A DNA stretch of 64,000 nucleotides from Bradyrhizobium algeriense (GCF_036924595.1 NZ_JAZHRV010000001.1:3906001-3970000), one strand, 5' to 3'; numbered from the stretch's first letter, positions 17,541 to 27,530 are shown. The notes: generated by a model from the sequence alone, not told the origin. Numbers and translations are program-made.

Positions 17541-19190
17541 TCACTGATTCCACTCTGCATCCTGCAGGAGACGCCAGCTGATCTTGTTGCTCTCGGTGCG
17601 CGGCAGGCTGTCGACCAAGACCACCGAACGGGGCGCCTTGTAGCTCGCCATCCTGTCGCGCGACCAGGACAGAATATCTTCCGGCCGGATTGTCGACCTC
17701 GCGGCCTCGTGTACGGCCACCAATGCCTTCACGGTTTCTCCGCGATAGCTGTCAGGCGAAGAGATCACACAGCATTCCCTGATGGCGGGATGCTCGTACA
17801 TCATCGCCTCCACCTCGGCCGGCCAGACCTTGAAGCCGCTGACGTTGATCATCCGCTTCAACCGGTCGACCGCGAAGAAATAGCCCTCGGCGTCGCGATA
17901 GCCGAGGTCGCCGGTCCGCAGAAAGCGCCTGCCGTCGAACTGGATGAAGGTGTCGGCATCAGGCTTGTTCCAATAGCCCCGCAGCACCTGCGGCCCATGC
18001 ACGATGATTTCACCCACGGCACCGTCGCCCAGTTCCTCCAGCGTATCGGGATCAATCACCCGCGCATCGGTTTCATGCACGGCAATGCCGAGACACTGGC
18101 ACTTCGGTGCGGCAAGTGGATTGAGATGCGTAGGCGACATCGTCTCCGTCATGCCGTATCCCTCGATGTAATCGAGGTTGAAACGGGTTTTCAGCCGCTC
18201 GGCGACCGCGGCGGGCATGGTTGCGCCGCCGCCAGTCAGAACCTTCAGCCGCGCGAAACTGCCGTCACGGAACCCCGCACTGGCCAGAACGTCGACGATC
18301 ATCGTCGGCGCGGCGTTCCAGAACGTCACGCCGTGCGCCTCGAACAGATCCGGGATCAGATCCTTGTCCCATCGGGCCATCAGTACGAGCGTAGCGCCCG
18401 CGACGATGGCGGCATTCATCGATCCCTGCATTCCCGCGACGTGGAACAACGGCATGAATCCGGTCATGACATCGTTGTGGCCGAGCCTGTACCAGCGCGC
18501 CTGAAGTACCGCGGTGAACAACGCACTGCGATGGGTGTGCATGCAGGCCTTTGGTTTGCCTGTGGTGCCGGATGTGTACGGCATGATCACAAGATCATCC
18601 GGCGCTGCGGTCATTGGCGTCGGTGATTGCGCCTGAGCGATCGCCTCATGCCAGCGGAACCATCCCGGGGAACTCGGCTGCTCGTTCGATTGCCTCACGC
18701 AGGCTGGCAAGGCGTAGGGTGTGTCCGTGGGCACCTCGTCGCGATAGTTTGCGACCACGGCATGCGAGAGCACCGTTCCCAGCAGCGGTGCGAATATTTC
18801 GCACAACTCGCTGCCGACAATCGCCACCGTCGCCCCGCTGTCGGCGACGAGAAAGGCGATTTCCTCGGTCTTGTTCATCGGATTGACCGGCACGATCACC
18901 GCGTCCGCCCGCATCACTGCGTAATACGCAATCATATATTGCGGCGAGTTCTGCAGCGCGATCAAGACGCGATCGCCACGTTTGACGCCGCACACATGCT
19001 GCAGAAAGCCCGCCATCGCGTCGATGCGCTGGCGCAATTCGCCATAGCTCAGCGTCGCTCCATAGAAGGCGGTCACCGGATGACGGGGGCGCTGCTGCGC
19101 AGCACGCGCCAACGCATGGTAGAGCGTTCCCTCAGGCATCGGCAGGTGCCAAGGTTCGCCGACCGGCCAGAGTGGAGACACGCTGTTCAT
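17541..19190 (-). CDS. Acyl-CoA ligase (AMP-binding family)
   Basis: A 549-residue adenylate-forming enzyme. The phosphate loop is MPYTSGTTGKPKACMHTH (near 210-227), the adenine motif GYGMTET near 350, the RTGDLGY motif near 430, the hinge DRLKRMINVSGFKVWPAEVE near 445, and the C-terminal catalytic lysine in PRTESNKISWR. These are all the residues needed to activate a carboxylate as acyl-AMP and pass it to CoA. The N-terminal domain is closest to medium/long-chain and aryl acid ligases; the acid itself cannot be read out. It is the last gene of the hyuA-hyuB-aminotransferase run, 32 bases after the aminotransferase, so it may activate the acid left after nitrogen removal. Confidence 0.9.
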   Translation of the reverse strand: MNSVSPLWPVGEPWHLPMPEGTLYHALARAAQQRPRHPVTAFYGATLSYGELRQRIDAMAGFLQHVCGVKRGDRVLIALQNSPQYMIAYYAVMRADAVIVPVNPMNKTEEIAFLVADSGATVAIVGSELCEIFAPLLGTVLSHAVVANYRDEVPTDTPYALPACVRQSNEQPSSPGWFRWHEAIAQAQSPTPMTAAPDDLVIMPYTSGTTGKPKACMHTHRSALFTAVLQARWYRLGHNDVMTGFMPLFHVAGMQGSMNAAIVAGATLVLMARWDKDLIPDLFEAHGVTFWNAAPTMIVDVLASAGFRDGSFARLKVLTGGGATMPAAVAERLKTRFNLDYIEGYGMTETMSPTHLNPLAAPKCQCLGIAVHETDARVIDPDTLEELGDGAVGEIIVHGPQVLRGYWNKPDADTFIQFDGRRFLRTGDLGYRDAEGYFFAVDRLKRMINVSGFKVWPAEVEAMMYEHPAIRECCVISSPDSYRGETVKALVAVHEAARSTIRPEDILSWSRDRMASYKAPRSVVLVDSLPRTESNKISWRLLQDAEWNQ

Positions 19191-19222
19191 TGGCTGCCTA
19201 TCGACGACTTTAGCTCAACCCC

Positions 19223-20545
19223 CTATCGGCCGTGGCTCGACGCGGCATTCCGGTCGTGCTCCTCGTCGGCAATCTGCAGGCCGTGATCGAGCGCATCGAG
19301 CAGCTGATGAGATTCATCGGCGGAGATCACCAGAGGCGGCGCAAGGAACAACGACGTCTGTTCGCCGCTGGTTCCAATGACGGCACCCGCCTCCAATGCA
19401 CGCAACGCCACGCGGGAGGCGACGGGATCCTCAAGGGTATCGGCGCGCCACGTCCGCCAATCCGGTCCATGCAGCTCGATGGTCCAATGCAGGCCCTGCC
19501 CCGCCACACGTTTTACGCTCGGATGCCGCCGGGCGATCTCGAGCAGACGTTGGGCGAACAACCCTTCGAGCTGCCGCACCCGGGAGAGGATATCTTCGCT
19601 CGCGACCACGCGGAGGTAGGCGCTGATGGCGGCCATGCTGATCGGGTGACCGCGCAACGTTCCGTAGTTCTGCCAGCTCTTGCCCCTGAGTTGCTCGACG
19701 ATGGCTTTCGACACCACGACCGCCGCGACCGCCGCCGCGCCGCCCCCCAGCGATTTGCCGAGCGTCACGATGTCCGGACGGCTCTCGGCGCCTTGGAACG
19801 CGAACCATCGCCCCGCCCGCCCCGCGCCGGTCACCACTTCGTCGGCGATCCAGATCGATCCAGCCTCGCGGGCCCGCAGCGCCAGTTGGTCCTGATATTC
19901 GGCGTCGTAGTAAATGCCGCCTTGCGTATAGTCGATAATCGTTGCGGCGGTATCTGCCAGCGTGCTTGCGGCGTCGGCAAGATATTGTTTCGCCGACGGA
20001 TTGTTCGGAGGCGCACCATAGATCGCGCCATCGGGCGCGGACAGAATACGAACCGGCGCCATGGCGGCAGGGAGCTGCGAGCCACCGGCATGCACCGCCA
20101 GGCCGCCATGCCATTGCGGCTGCACGGTCATGCTGCGGGAAAGACCGACCAGGCCATGATAGGCGCGCTCGCGGGTGGCCAGCGCCGTGCGCTGCGTCAG
20201 TGCCTGACAGAGCGAGAGCGCCATATCGTTCGCCTCGCTTCCGCTGATGCAGAAGCGGACGGCACCGACCCAATCCTCTTCACCCTCGAACGCTACCCGG
20301 ATCAGGTCGTCGGCGGCTTGCTCGCGCCCGATCCAGGTCCAGCCTTCGTTCACGACGGGAGTGTCCGCAGCACGACGGATCGCTTCTACCATCGCCGGAT
20401 GGCGATGGCCCAGGCCGCCGCCGGTATTGCTTCCGTCGATCAGGCGCCGGCCATCCTCGAGATGGAAATAGACACCCTCGCCCCCGACAACGGTAAGCGG
20501 TGCGCTGTCACCCGCATTCAGGCCGGTCCGCAAAAGTTTGCTCAT
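19223..20545 (-). CDS. Class III PLP-dependent aminotransferase
   Basis: A 440-residue enzyme of the class III aminotransferase/glutamate-1-semialdehyde aminomutase group. The N-terminal motif GRRLIDGSNTGGGLGHRHPAMVEAI, the cofactor segment CISGSEANDMALSL, WIADEVVTGAGR and the PLP lysine in TLGKSLGGG are all present. Such enzymes act on omega-amino or beta-amino acids or on semialdehydes. The start overlaps the hyuB stop (ATGA), so it is translated with HyuAB. That suggests the amine exposed by the hydantoinase-type enzyme is its donor or substrate. Specific substrate not assignable. Confidence 0.88.
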   Translation of the reverse strand: MSKLLRTGLNAGDSAPLTVVGGEGVYFHLEDGRRLIDGSNTGGGLGHRHPAMVEAIRRAADTPVVNEGWTWIGREQAADDLIRVAFEGEEDWVGAVRFCISGSEANDMALSLCQALTQRTALATRERAYHGLVGLSRSMTVQPQWHGGLAVHAGGSQLPAAMAPVRILSAPDGAIYGAPPNNPSAKQYLADAASTLADTAATIIDYTQGGIYYDAEYQDQLALRAREAGSIWIADEVVTGAGRAGRWFAFQGAESRPDIVTLGKSLGGGAAAVAAVVVSKAIVEQLRGKSWQNYGTLRGHPISMAAISAYLRVVASEDILSRVRQLEGLFAQRLLEIARRHPSVKRVAGQGLHWTIELHGPDWRTWRADTLEDPVASRVALRALEAGAVIGTSGEQTSLFLAPPLVISADESHQLLDALDHGLQIADEEHDRNAASSHGR

Positions 20546-22128
20546 CGAGAAATCTCTTTCGCGATTCCATAACCGCCGCCACCGCAGCTTTCGATGGTGA
20601 CAAGATCGTCTTGCTGCAGCACCAGATTCGACTTGCCATCGATTTCGACATTCGCGCCGTTTCTGATCAGCGATACCCGGCAGGTCTCGCCGGGTTGACC
20701 GCCCTGCATACCGAATGGCGGGATCACCATCCGCTCGATACAGGTGGTCAGGTGCATGGACGGCGCGAGAATCCGATAGGAACGCACCACGCCGTCCCCG
20801 CCGCGGTATTTTCCGGCGCCGCCGGACTCGCGGCGAATGGTTTGCTGTTCGACCCGGATCTTGTAGTTGGCCTCGATTACTTCGGCCGGCGTGTTGGACG
20901 TATTGGCAAGGTGTACGCGCGTCGCCGAAACGCCGTCGCGATCATGGCGTGCGCCCTCGCCGCCGCCATGGACCTCGTACAGCATCTTCCAGGAGCCATC
21001 CGACCGTGGCTCGGCAAAGAAGAGTACACTGGCGGTCGTTGTCCCGCCTGCAGACAGGCGCTCCGGAATTGCGTCCTGCATCCCGCGGAAGATTGCATCG
21101 ACGATGCGCATTGAGGTTTCGTGATTTCCAGCCGCGACGGCCGCCGTCCACCCGGGCTCCAGAATCGAGCCCTGACGCGTGACGATCGTGAGCGGCCGCA
21201 AGGCGCCTGCGTTTTGCTGCATCTCGCGCCCGCTCATGATGCGCGCCGAATAAGCCACCGCGGAACGCGCAATGAACGGCGTGGTGTTGCAGAAGTTCGA
21301 GGCCCGGTCGGCGCTATCAGACAGATCAAAGGTTGCTTCGTCTCCGGCGATGGTGATCTTGACGTGAATGCGGGCGGGTTCGCCGCCCGCGCCGCCATCG
21401 TCCAGGTAGTCCTCGCCTTCATAGACGCCGTCGGGCAGTTCACGGATCGCCTCGCGCATCTCGATCTCCGACAGATCGTGCAGACGCGCCAGCGCCACGG
21501 TGAAAACATCCTTGCCGTGTTGCCGGCAAAGCTCCACGATGCGCCTTTCGCCGGCCTTGGTTGCGGCGATCTGTCCAAGCAGATCGCCCTCGCACGCTTC
21601 GGGATCGCGCACATTGGCCTTCAGAAGCTGCATGATCGGCGTATTCACGCCTGCTGCTGTCGCAATCAGAACCGGGGGAATGCGCATCGCCTCCTGAAAG
21701 GTGTCGATGGCCTTGGCGAAGTAGCTGCCCGGCCATGTCCCGCCGATATCGGGCCAATGCGCGAGGCTAATGGCGAATGCGACGATATCGCCGTCGACGA
21801 AGACCGGCCGAACCACCTTGACGTCGTTCAGATGGTTGCCGCCGAGCGCACCAAGATTATAGATCAGAACGTCGCCGTCGTTCAGGCCGCTGACAGGCAG
21901 GACTTTCAGCAGTTCCGGAACGGTGTAAGCCATCGCCCCGAGATGGATCGGAATATCCCTGCCCTGGCCGACCAGATCGCCCCTGGCATCGGTGATCGCC
22001 GACGACAGGTCGCCGGCTTCGCGCAGCAGTGGCGAACGCGCCGAACGCGTCATCACCAGGCTCATCTCCTCGGCCGCCGCCGACAGGCCATGCCGGATCA
22101 CCTCGACGGTAAACGGATCGAGCCTCAT
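20542..22128 (-). CDS. hyuB: Hydantoinase B / 5-oxoprolinase family subunit (HyuB)
   Basis: A 528-residue subunit of the ATP-dependent hydantoinase/oxoprolinase family. The start MRLDPFTVEVIRHGLSAAAEEMSLVMTRSARSPLLREAGDLSSAI and later blocks HLNDVKVVRPVF, DGVYEGEDYLDDGG and GAGKYRGGDGVVRSYRI are standard HyuB features. HyuA and HyuB together open cyclic amides (hydantoins, 5-oxoproline, N-methylhydantoin, and in carboxylases related substrates). ATG and the hyuA stop overlap by four bases. Whether the pair is a hydantoinase, an oxoprolinase or an acetophenone/acetone-carboxylase-like enzyme is not decidable from the sequence alone; no third subunit is present, arguing against acetone carboxylase. 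Confidence 0.9.
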   Translation of the reverse strand: MRLDPFTVEVIRHGLSAAAEEMSLVMTRSARSPLLREAGDLSSAITDARGDLVGQGRDIPIHLGAMAYTVPELLKVLPVSGLNDGDVLIYNLGALGGNHLNDVKVVRPVFVDGDIVAFAISLAHWPDIGGTWPGSYFAKAIDTFQEAMRIPPVLIATAAGVNTPIMQLLKANVRDPEACEGDLLGQIAATKAGERRIVELCRQHGKDVFTVALARLHDLSEIEMREAIRELPDGVYEGEDYLDDGGAGGEPARIHVKITIAGDEATFDLSDSADRASNFCNTTPFIARSAVAYSARIMSGREMQQNAGALRPLTIVTRQGSILEPGWTAAVAAGNHETSMRIVDAIFRGMQDAIPERLSAGGTTTASVLFFAEPRSDGSWKMLYEVHGGGEGARHDRDGVSATRVHLANTSNTPAEVIEANYKIRVEQQTIRRESGGAGKYRGGDGVVRSYRILAPSMHLTTCIERMVIPPFGMQGGQPGETCRVSLIRNGANVEIDGKSNLVLQQDDLVTIESCGGGGYGIAKEISR

Positions 22129-24134
22129 GGCGTCACCTTCGTCAGAAAGAGATGACCGATCGCGTCCGGTTTGACCTGCCAGCCCGGCGGGATCACAACC
22201 GTGGACCACGCATCTTCAATGATCGCAGGCCCAAGGACCGCTTCCTTCATGGAAGCACGGTCTACGATCTCAGTCGCCACGTCATGAACACCATCGAACG
22301 AGCATCGGCGTGAGGTCGCGCGCAGTTTTCGGATAGCGGTCGTGGGGCGATCGACGATGGTGGTCGATGGCCGCCGCGCCTGCACGCGCACCGATTCGAT
22401 GACGCAACTCTCGGCCGTCGCATAGCCGAACAGTTCGTGGTGACGGGCGAGAAAATCTTCCCGCAGCCGCGTAGCGTCCAGCGGCAGAGAGAATGGGACC
22501 GCAATGGCGTCATTCTGCGCGGCATATCGCATCAATGCGATCAGATCGACATCGATCGCTGCGCGCGTAACTCCGTTGGCAATCAACGGCTCCGACGCCT
22601 GCCCGATGAGTATCTCGATCCGCTTCAGCACCCGATCGAGATCGATGCCATCCAGTGCGACGCGGAAGGTCTGCTGCTGCAGAAAACTGAAATCGGCGGT
22701 CAGGCAGCCAAGCGCGGAAAAGGCGCTCGATGCGTTGGGCACCACGATCGAGCCGATGCCGTAGAGATCCGCCAACCCCGCTGCATGCATCGGACCGCCA
22801 CCGCCAAAGGCAAGGAGCGTACAGTCGCGCCCATCGATGCCGCGTTCCACCGTCACCCGGCGCAGCGCCCGCGCCATGGTGGCGTTGGCGACCTTGACGA
22901 TGCCGAGTGCAGTTTCCTCAAGACTCAGATTCAGCGCCTGTGCAATGGGCGCAATGGTGCGCCGGGCAGCCTCGATGTCGAGACTGATACGGTCCCCGAG
23001 CCGCGTCTCAGGATTGAGATAGCCGAGCACGGCGTTGGCATCGGTGATCGTCGGCGCAGTGCCACCGCGGCCATAGCAGGCCGGGCCGGGTTCCGACCCC
23101 GCGCTCTGGGGTCCCACGGTCAAGCCGCCCGGCCCATTGCGCACGATCGAACCACCTCCCGCACCGATCGAGTGAACCGCCAGCATCGGCTGACGCAGCG
23201 GTCGATCCCCGAGCATCCGGCCGTCCGCCATCTCCGCCTGTCCATCGATGATCAGGCAGACGTCGGTGGTGGTACCACCCATATCGAAGGTGAGCATTCT
23301 CGATGTGCCGAGCTGGCGCGCAATGCTGACCGACGCCGATACACCAGCCGCCGGCCCGGACATCGCCATCACCAGGGGGCGCCGCTTGACCGTGGCAATC
23401 GGAACCATGGCTCCAGCGGAATGGAACACCTGCAGGCCGGGCCCAATCGGCAAGCGCTGCTCCAGCTCACTCAAATATTCGACGGCAATCGGCATCGCCG
23501 CCGCATTGAACACCGTCGACGACGTGCGCTCATATTCTCGCGCCTCCGGATTGACCTCATGTGACAGCGAGACATGCGGCACGATCGCCTTCAGGCGCTC
23601 AGCCAGCATCCTCTCATGCACCGGATTGGCGTAGGCATGCAGCAGGGCCACCGCCACGCTTTGCACACCCGTTTGCTTGAGCCAGGTCACCAGACGATCG
23701 ATCTCGCAATCCTCCAACGGCTTCAGCACGTTTCCTTCGTGATCAAGCCGCTCAACCAAGCCAAAGCAAAGCTCGCGCGGCACCAATGATGGAGATTTTG
23801 GCGGGATGTCGAGGCGGTAAAGATCACGGCGCCGGTAGCGGGCGATATCGAGCACATCCTCGAATCCCGCGGTGGCGATCAGCGCGACCTTCGGCAGACG
23901 CTCCTCGACGATCGCATTGGTCACCCGCGTGGTGCCATGGACGAAACGCTTGACCTGATCTTTCTGCAGCCCGACGGCTTCGATGGCTTCGAGCATCGCA
24001 TCGACCGGCGCATGCGGACGCGACGGAACCTTGGCAATCCGGGTTTCGGCGGGATCACGACGGATGGCAATGATATCCGTGAACGTGCCCCCGATATCGG
24101 TTCCGACTTCCCATTCCCTGTCCGAGCCGTTCAT
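22125..24134 (-). CDS. hyuA: Hydantoinase A / 5-oxoprolinase family subunit (HyuA)
   Basis: A 669-residue ATP-binding subunit. An actin-like nucleotide fold is indicated by VGTDIGGTFTDIIAI at 6-20, the HGTTRVTNAIVEER segment near 65, TFDMGGTTTDVCLI near 283 and the LAFGGGGPMHA loop near 440. HyuA phosphorylates the cyclic amide so that HyuB can open it. It is 73 bases downstream of a peptide-type binding-protein gene and overlaps hyuB. Length is normal for HyuA (about 680). The cyclic imide or lactam used here may be brought in by the linked binding protein. Confidence 0.91.
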   Translation of the reverse strand: MNGSDREWEVGTDIGGTFTDIIAIRRDPAETRIAKVPSRPHAPVDAMLEAIEAVGLQKDQVKRFVHGTTRVTNAIVEERLPKVALIATAGFEDVLDIARYRRRDLYRLDIPPKSPSLVPRELCFGLVERLDHEGNVLKPLEDCEIDRLVTWLKQTGVQSVAVALLHAYANPVHERMLAERLKAIVPHVSLSHEVNPEAREYERTSSTVFNAAAMPIAVEYLSELEQRLPIGPGLQVFHSAGAMVPIATVKRRPLVMAMSGPAAGVSASVSIARQLGTSRMLTFDMGGTTTDVCLIIDGQAEMADGRMLGDRPLRQPMLAVHSIGAGGGSIVRNGPGGLTVGPQSAGSEPGPACYGRGGTAPTITDANAVLGYLNPETRLGDRISLDIEAARRTIAPIAQALNLSLEETALGIVKVANATMARALRRVTVERGIDGRDCTLLAFGGGGPMHAAGLADLYGIGSIVVPNASSAFSALGCLTADFSFLQQQTFRVALDGIDLDRVLKRIEILIGQASEPLIANGVTRAAIDVDLIALMRYAAQNDAIAVPFSLPLDATRLREDFLARHHELFGYATAESCVIESVRVQARRPSTTIVDRPTTAIRKLRATSRRCSFDGVHDVATEIVDRASMKEAVLGPAIIEDAWSTVVIPPGWQVKPDAIGHLFLTKVTP

Positions 24135-24207
24135 TTCATTCCTTGTTCAGGCATTGCCTTCTTTCACAGCGCATCGAACAAGGCAGGGCGCGACGACGAA
24201 AGCCACA

Positions 24208-25818
24208 TTATTGCTTGCGGCTCAGGTCGCGAAAGTCGAGCTGGCGATGAAACCAGTAGGTATAGCCGTCGAGGTTGGGTGCCATCACGGCATCCTGGTT
24301 CGCCTGCCAGAGCAGAACCAGCGGCATCTCCTTGACGTATTCGGCGATCATCTGCTTGCTCATCTCTTCGTACTTGGCCGGATCAAGTTCAAAGCGCGCC
24401 TTGGCCCCCAGTTCGGTCACACCAGCATTGTTCCACGAACTGTAGTTCCAGCGCTGATCGCCGGTAAAGAAGTTGCGGAAGAAATAGTCGGTGGTCGGAA
24501 GCCATGCCGTCGACCCTTCGGTAAAGAACGGCAGCCGCTTGTCGGTGATGGCGGTGCTCATCTGTGCGTCGGGCAGCTTTTGAATGTCCACTTCGATACC
24601 GATCTTCGCCAGCGATTCCTTGATAAGCGCGGCCATAGGTTCGGTGATCGCCGCCGAGCCGACGTTGATCGTGAACGTGGTCTTGAAGCCGGCGGCGACA
24701 CCCGCCTCGGCAAGCAGTTGCTTGGCCTTGACCAGATCGGTCCTGGTCGGCATGGCTTGCGGAAAATCTCCGGTCGGAGGCTCCGTCCAGGATGCGCCGA
24801 ACAGGGCAAAGCCTCGCTTGAAAATCGCCGCCTCCAACATGGAGTCATAAGGCAGCGCCGCGGCGATGGCCTGTCTCACCTTGACATTGTCGAAAGGTGC
24901 CATCCGGGTATTGAACGCGACCATCGTGAAGCCGTTGCTTTGCGGCGTCGAATCCACCCTGAGCTTGCCGCGAGACTGCAGCGCCAGCACGTCACTGGCC
25001 TGGAGATCGGTGGCAATATCGGCATCGCCCTTTTCGATCAGATTGGCGCGGGTCGCGGGTTCCGGAACGGTCTGTTCGATGACCCGCTTGAAGAACGGCA
25101 ACTGGCCGCCGCGACCGCTCTTCCAGTCATCGTTCCGCCGCAGCACCACTTGCTCGCCCGGCTTGAAGATCTCGATCGTGTAGGCGCCGCCGCCGGCCGT
25201 ATTGGTCTTCAGCCATTCCTGCGCCCAGGGATCTTCTGATGTCGCATGCTGCCTGGCCAGTTTGCTGTTGAAGATCGGCGCGAGCGGCGTGGCAAGGTTG
25301 GAAAGCGCAAGCCGGTCCGGCTTGGGCAGGGTGACCGCAATGGTGCGCGCGTCGACGACGATAAACTGTTCGGGCGTGGTCAGCGAACCGGTCCCCAGCT
25401 GACCTTTTGAAAGGGACTTCGCACTCACGGCCCGGTCAAGCGACCATTTGACATCATCGGCGGTAATGGGAGTGCCGTCGTGCCACTTCGCATCTCTCAG
25501 CTTGAAAGTGATCTTGAGACCGTCCGGGCTGACTTCGTAACTCTCGGCAAGCTCGCCGCGGATTTTCGTACGATCGAACACCCAGACGCCGGCTTCGCGC
25601 TTGCGATCGAATGCCACGAGGCGATCGTAGGTGCTGGTCGACACGCCGAACGCCTCCCGCGTGGCTCCGGGCGTCGAAGGATCCAGGGTGTTGATGTTGT
25701 TGCCGGTCACCTGACGAAGCGTCTCGGCGCGCGTCTGCGCCTGCGCAACGACCGGCGCCGACAAAAGACAGGCCACGCCGATCAACAGCTTCAACGAGAC
25801 GCCACGATCCGTCATCAT
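24208..25818 (-). CDS. Peptide/nickel-type ABC transporter substrate-binding protein (orphan)
   Basis: A 536-residue class C binding protein (SBP family 5, as in DppA/OppA). A Sec signal peptide (VSLKLLIGVACLLSAPVVAQAQT) is followed by SYEVSPDGLKITFKLRDAKWHDGTPITADDVKWSLDRA, the family's hallmark. No permease or ATPase for it lies in this cluster, so it must borrow a membrane complex from elsewhere; the fused peptide ATPase at 63013 is on the far side of the window. Two ATGs (25818, 25815) follow a GTG at 25821; the ATG at 25818 has AGGGG about nine bases upstream. It probably supplies the cyclic amide used by HyuAB. Confidence 0.88.
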   Translation of the reverse strand: MMTDRGVSLKLLIGVACLLSAPVVAQAQTRAETLRQVTGNNINTLDPSTPGATREAFGVSTSTYDRLVAFDRKREAGVWVFDRTKIRGELAESYEVSPDGLKITFKLRDAKWHDGTPITADDVKWSLDRAVSAKSLSKGQLGTGSLTTPEQFIVVDARTIAVTLPKPDRLALSNLATPLAPIFNSKLARQHATSEDPWAQEWLKTNTAGGGAYTIEIFKPGEQVVLRRNDDWKSGRGGQLPFFKRVIEQTVPEPATRANLIEKGDADIATDLQASDVLALQSRGKLRVDSTPQSNGFTMVAFNTRMAPFDNVKVRQAIAAALPYDSMLEAAIFKRGFALFGASWTEPPTGDFPQAMPTRTDLVKAKQLLAEAGVAAGFKTTFTINVGSAAITEPMAALIKESLAKIGIEVDIQKLPDAQMSTAITDKRLPFFTEGSTAWLPTTDYFFRNFFTGDQRWNYSSWNNAGVTELGAKARFELDPAKYEEMSKQMIAEYVKEMPLVLLWQANQDAVMAPNLDGYTYWFHRQLDFRDLSRKQ

Positions 25819-26021
25819 CACCCTGTTTCCCCTGTGAAGGCCACCCGCGCGAATTTGTGACAGACCGGTCGAGGCACCGTATAGAGCCAGAGTTGCCGCA
25901 AACAGGTAGGCCAGCCACCCGAAATCGCCGCCTCACTCCTGCAAGGGACTTCTGCACTTTTCGGTGCTGCGTTGCCTGCGAAAGTAGCAGCGTCGCCCGT
26001 ACACCAAACCACCGATTGCAG

Positions 26022-27530
26022 CTATGAAGTCCGGCCACTCAAGGATTCGGCCATTTTGGAAATGAGCCGGTGCGCATCCTCTGTCTGCAGCCGCCCATAC
26101 CCGAACACCAATCCTTGCCGCGTTGGCTCGCCGAGATAGTTCTGCGACAGCGGCTGCACATGAATACCCGTCTTCAGCAGGAGCTTTGCCGCCTGGGTGT
26201 CGCTCAGCCGCGCCCGCATTCGCTCGGTAAAGAAGGCGACCAGATGCAGCCCGGTCGCTGCGGATGACACGGTCAAGTCGTCCGGCATCAACGTGGCGAT
26301 CGCGTCAATCAGGGCAGCCCGTCTCTCGGCGTAAACCTTCCGCATTCGCCGCAGGTGCCTCAGCAGGTGTCCTTCCCGCATAAATTCCGCCAGCGCGACT
26401 TGCCCGATCCCAGATGTGTGGACATCGATCCGGGCGCGACCTTTTGAGAACGCCCTGATCAGGCGTTCGTCGGCGATCATGTAGCCGATACGCAGGCTAG
26501 GCATCACCAGCTTCGAGAATGTCCCGAGATAGATCACGCGTCCGTCGCGATCGAGCGACCGCAGCGAGGCGATCATGCTGTCTTGATGCCTGAACTCCGA
26601 ATTGTAATCGTCTTCGATGATCCAGGCATCATTCCTGTTCGCCCAGTCCAAAAGCTCGAGCCGCCGCTCGAGCCCCATGCTGACGCCGATTGGATATTGA
26701 TGCGACGGCGTCACGACCACGAGCTTCGCATTCGGCGCCAGCCGAATCCCCTCGGAGACGCAGAGCCCCTTGTCGTCGACAGGCACCGGAATGAGTTTCG
26801 CGCCGGCCGCCGTCAGCGTCCATCGGGCTTCGACGAACCCCGGCTCCTCGACCCAGACCTCGTCGCCCGGATCGAGGATCATCCGGCTGCAAAAATCCAG
26901 CGCGCCTGAAGTGCCGGAGGTCACGGCCACATTGCCCGGCGCACAGACGAGACCGCGAACCGATCCGAGAAAATTGGCGATTTCGCTCCGCAGCACCGGA
27001 TGCCCCTCGGGCGGAAGATCCAGACAGTCGGAATTCCTGGGATTCTGCCAGGCCTGCCGCAGCAGCCTCGCCCATTCCTTGAACGGAAAGCTGGAGACGT
27101 CTGGCGCACCGGGGCTGAATTCAGACTTCCAGTTGGTGTCGTATTCGAACGCCAGCAGGGACCGCCAGCGATCGGAGACGGGGCCAATCTCGATCGCCGT
27201 TGAAGCAGCCTCCGAGACGAACGCAGCAGGCGCCGGGTTCACCTGCGCCTGCTTGACCGACGCCACGGTGACACCTCCGCGCGGTGTCGATTCCAGGTAA
27301 CCCTCTGCATAAAGCAAATCCCACGCGGTCAGAATCACCGTTCGTGAACAGCCCAGTTCGCGCGCGATCTCCCGCGAACCGAGAAACTGCGTGCCGGCCG
27401 GAAGCGCCCCCTGCAGAATTCCGTTCCGGAGATGCGCCGCGATCTGCAGATAAATCGGAACCGCTGACGCACGATCGATATGCACGCCGGCGATCGACAC
27501 GCGCTTCTTTTGGGAACGGGACTTTTCCAT
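26022..27530 (-). CDS. MocR/PdxR-type GntR-family regulator with aminotransferase-like domain
   Basis: A 502-residue regulator. Residues about 20-90 form a GntR winged helix-turn-helix (AVPIYLQIAAHLRNGILQGALPAGTQFLGSREIARELGCSRTVILTAWDLLYAEGYL). From about 130 there is a class I aminotransferase-like domain with LDLPPEGHPVLRSEIANFL, VTSGTSGALDFCSRMILDPGD, WIIEDDYNSEFRH and the PLP lysine in YLGTFSKLVMPSLRIGY. MocR proteins bind PLP and an amino acid to sense metabolites. It sits between the hyu operon and the divergent BMP operon and could control either. The ATG at 27530 gives a normal MocR length; the longer open frame upstream is not supported. Confidence 0.9.
   Translation of the reverse strand: MEKSRSQKKRVSIAGVHIDRASAVPIYLQIAAHLRNGILQGALPAGTQFLGSREIARELGCSRTVILTAWDLLYAEGYLESTPRGGVTVASVKQAQVNPAPAAFVSEAASTAIEIGPVSDRWRSLLAFEYDTNWKSEFSPGAPDVSSFPFKEWARLLRQAWQNPRNSDCLDLPPEGHPVLRSEIANFLGSVRGLVCAPGNVAVTSGTSGALDFCSRMILDPGDEVWVEEPGFVEARWTLTAAGAKLIPVPVDDKGLCVSEGIRLAPNAKLVVVTPSHQYPIGVSMGLERRLELLDWANRNDAWIIEDDYNSEFRHQDSMIASLRSLDRDGRVIYLGTFSKLVMPSLRIGYMIADERLIRAFSKGRARIDVHTSGIGQVALAEFMREGHLLRHLRRMRKVYAERRAALIDAIATLMPDDLTVSSAATGLHLVAFFTERMRARLSDTQAAKLLLKTGIHVQPLSQNYLGEPTRQGLVFGYGRLQTEDAHRLISKMAESLSGRTS

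Noticed and set aside
20542..24134. Acetone or acetophenone carboxylase
   Set aside because: HyuA/HyuB-like subunits occur in those enzymes, but they need additional small subunits that are not encoded here.
24135..24207. CTTGTTC/GAACAAG inverted repeat between the binding-protein gene and hyuA as a terminator
   Set aside because: The loop is about 27 bases and there is no T-run; the genes appear to be co-transcribed.
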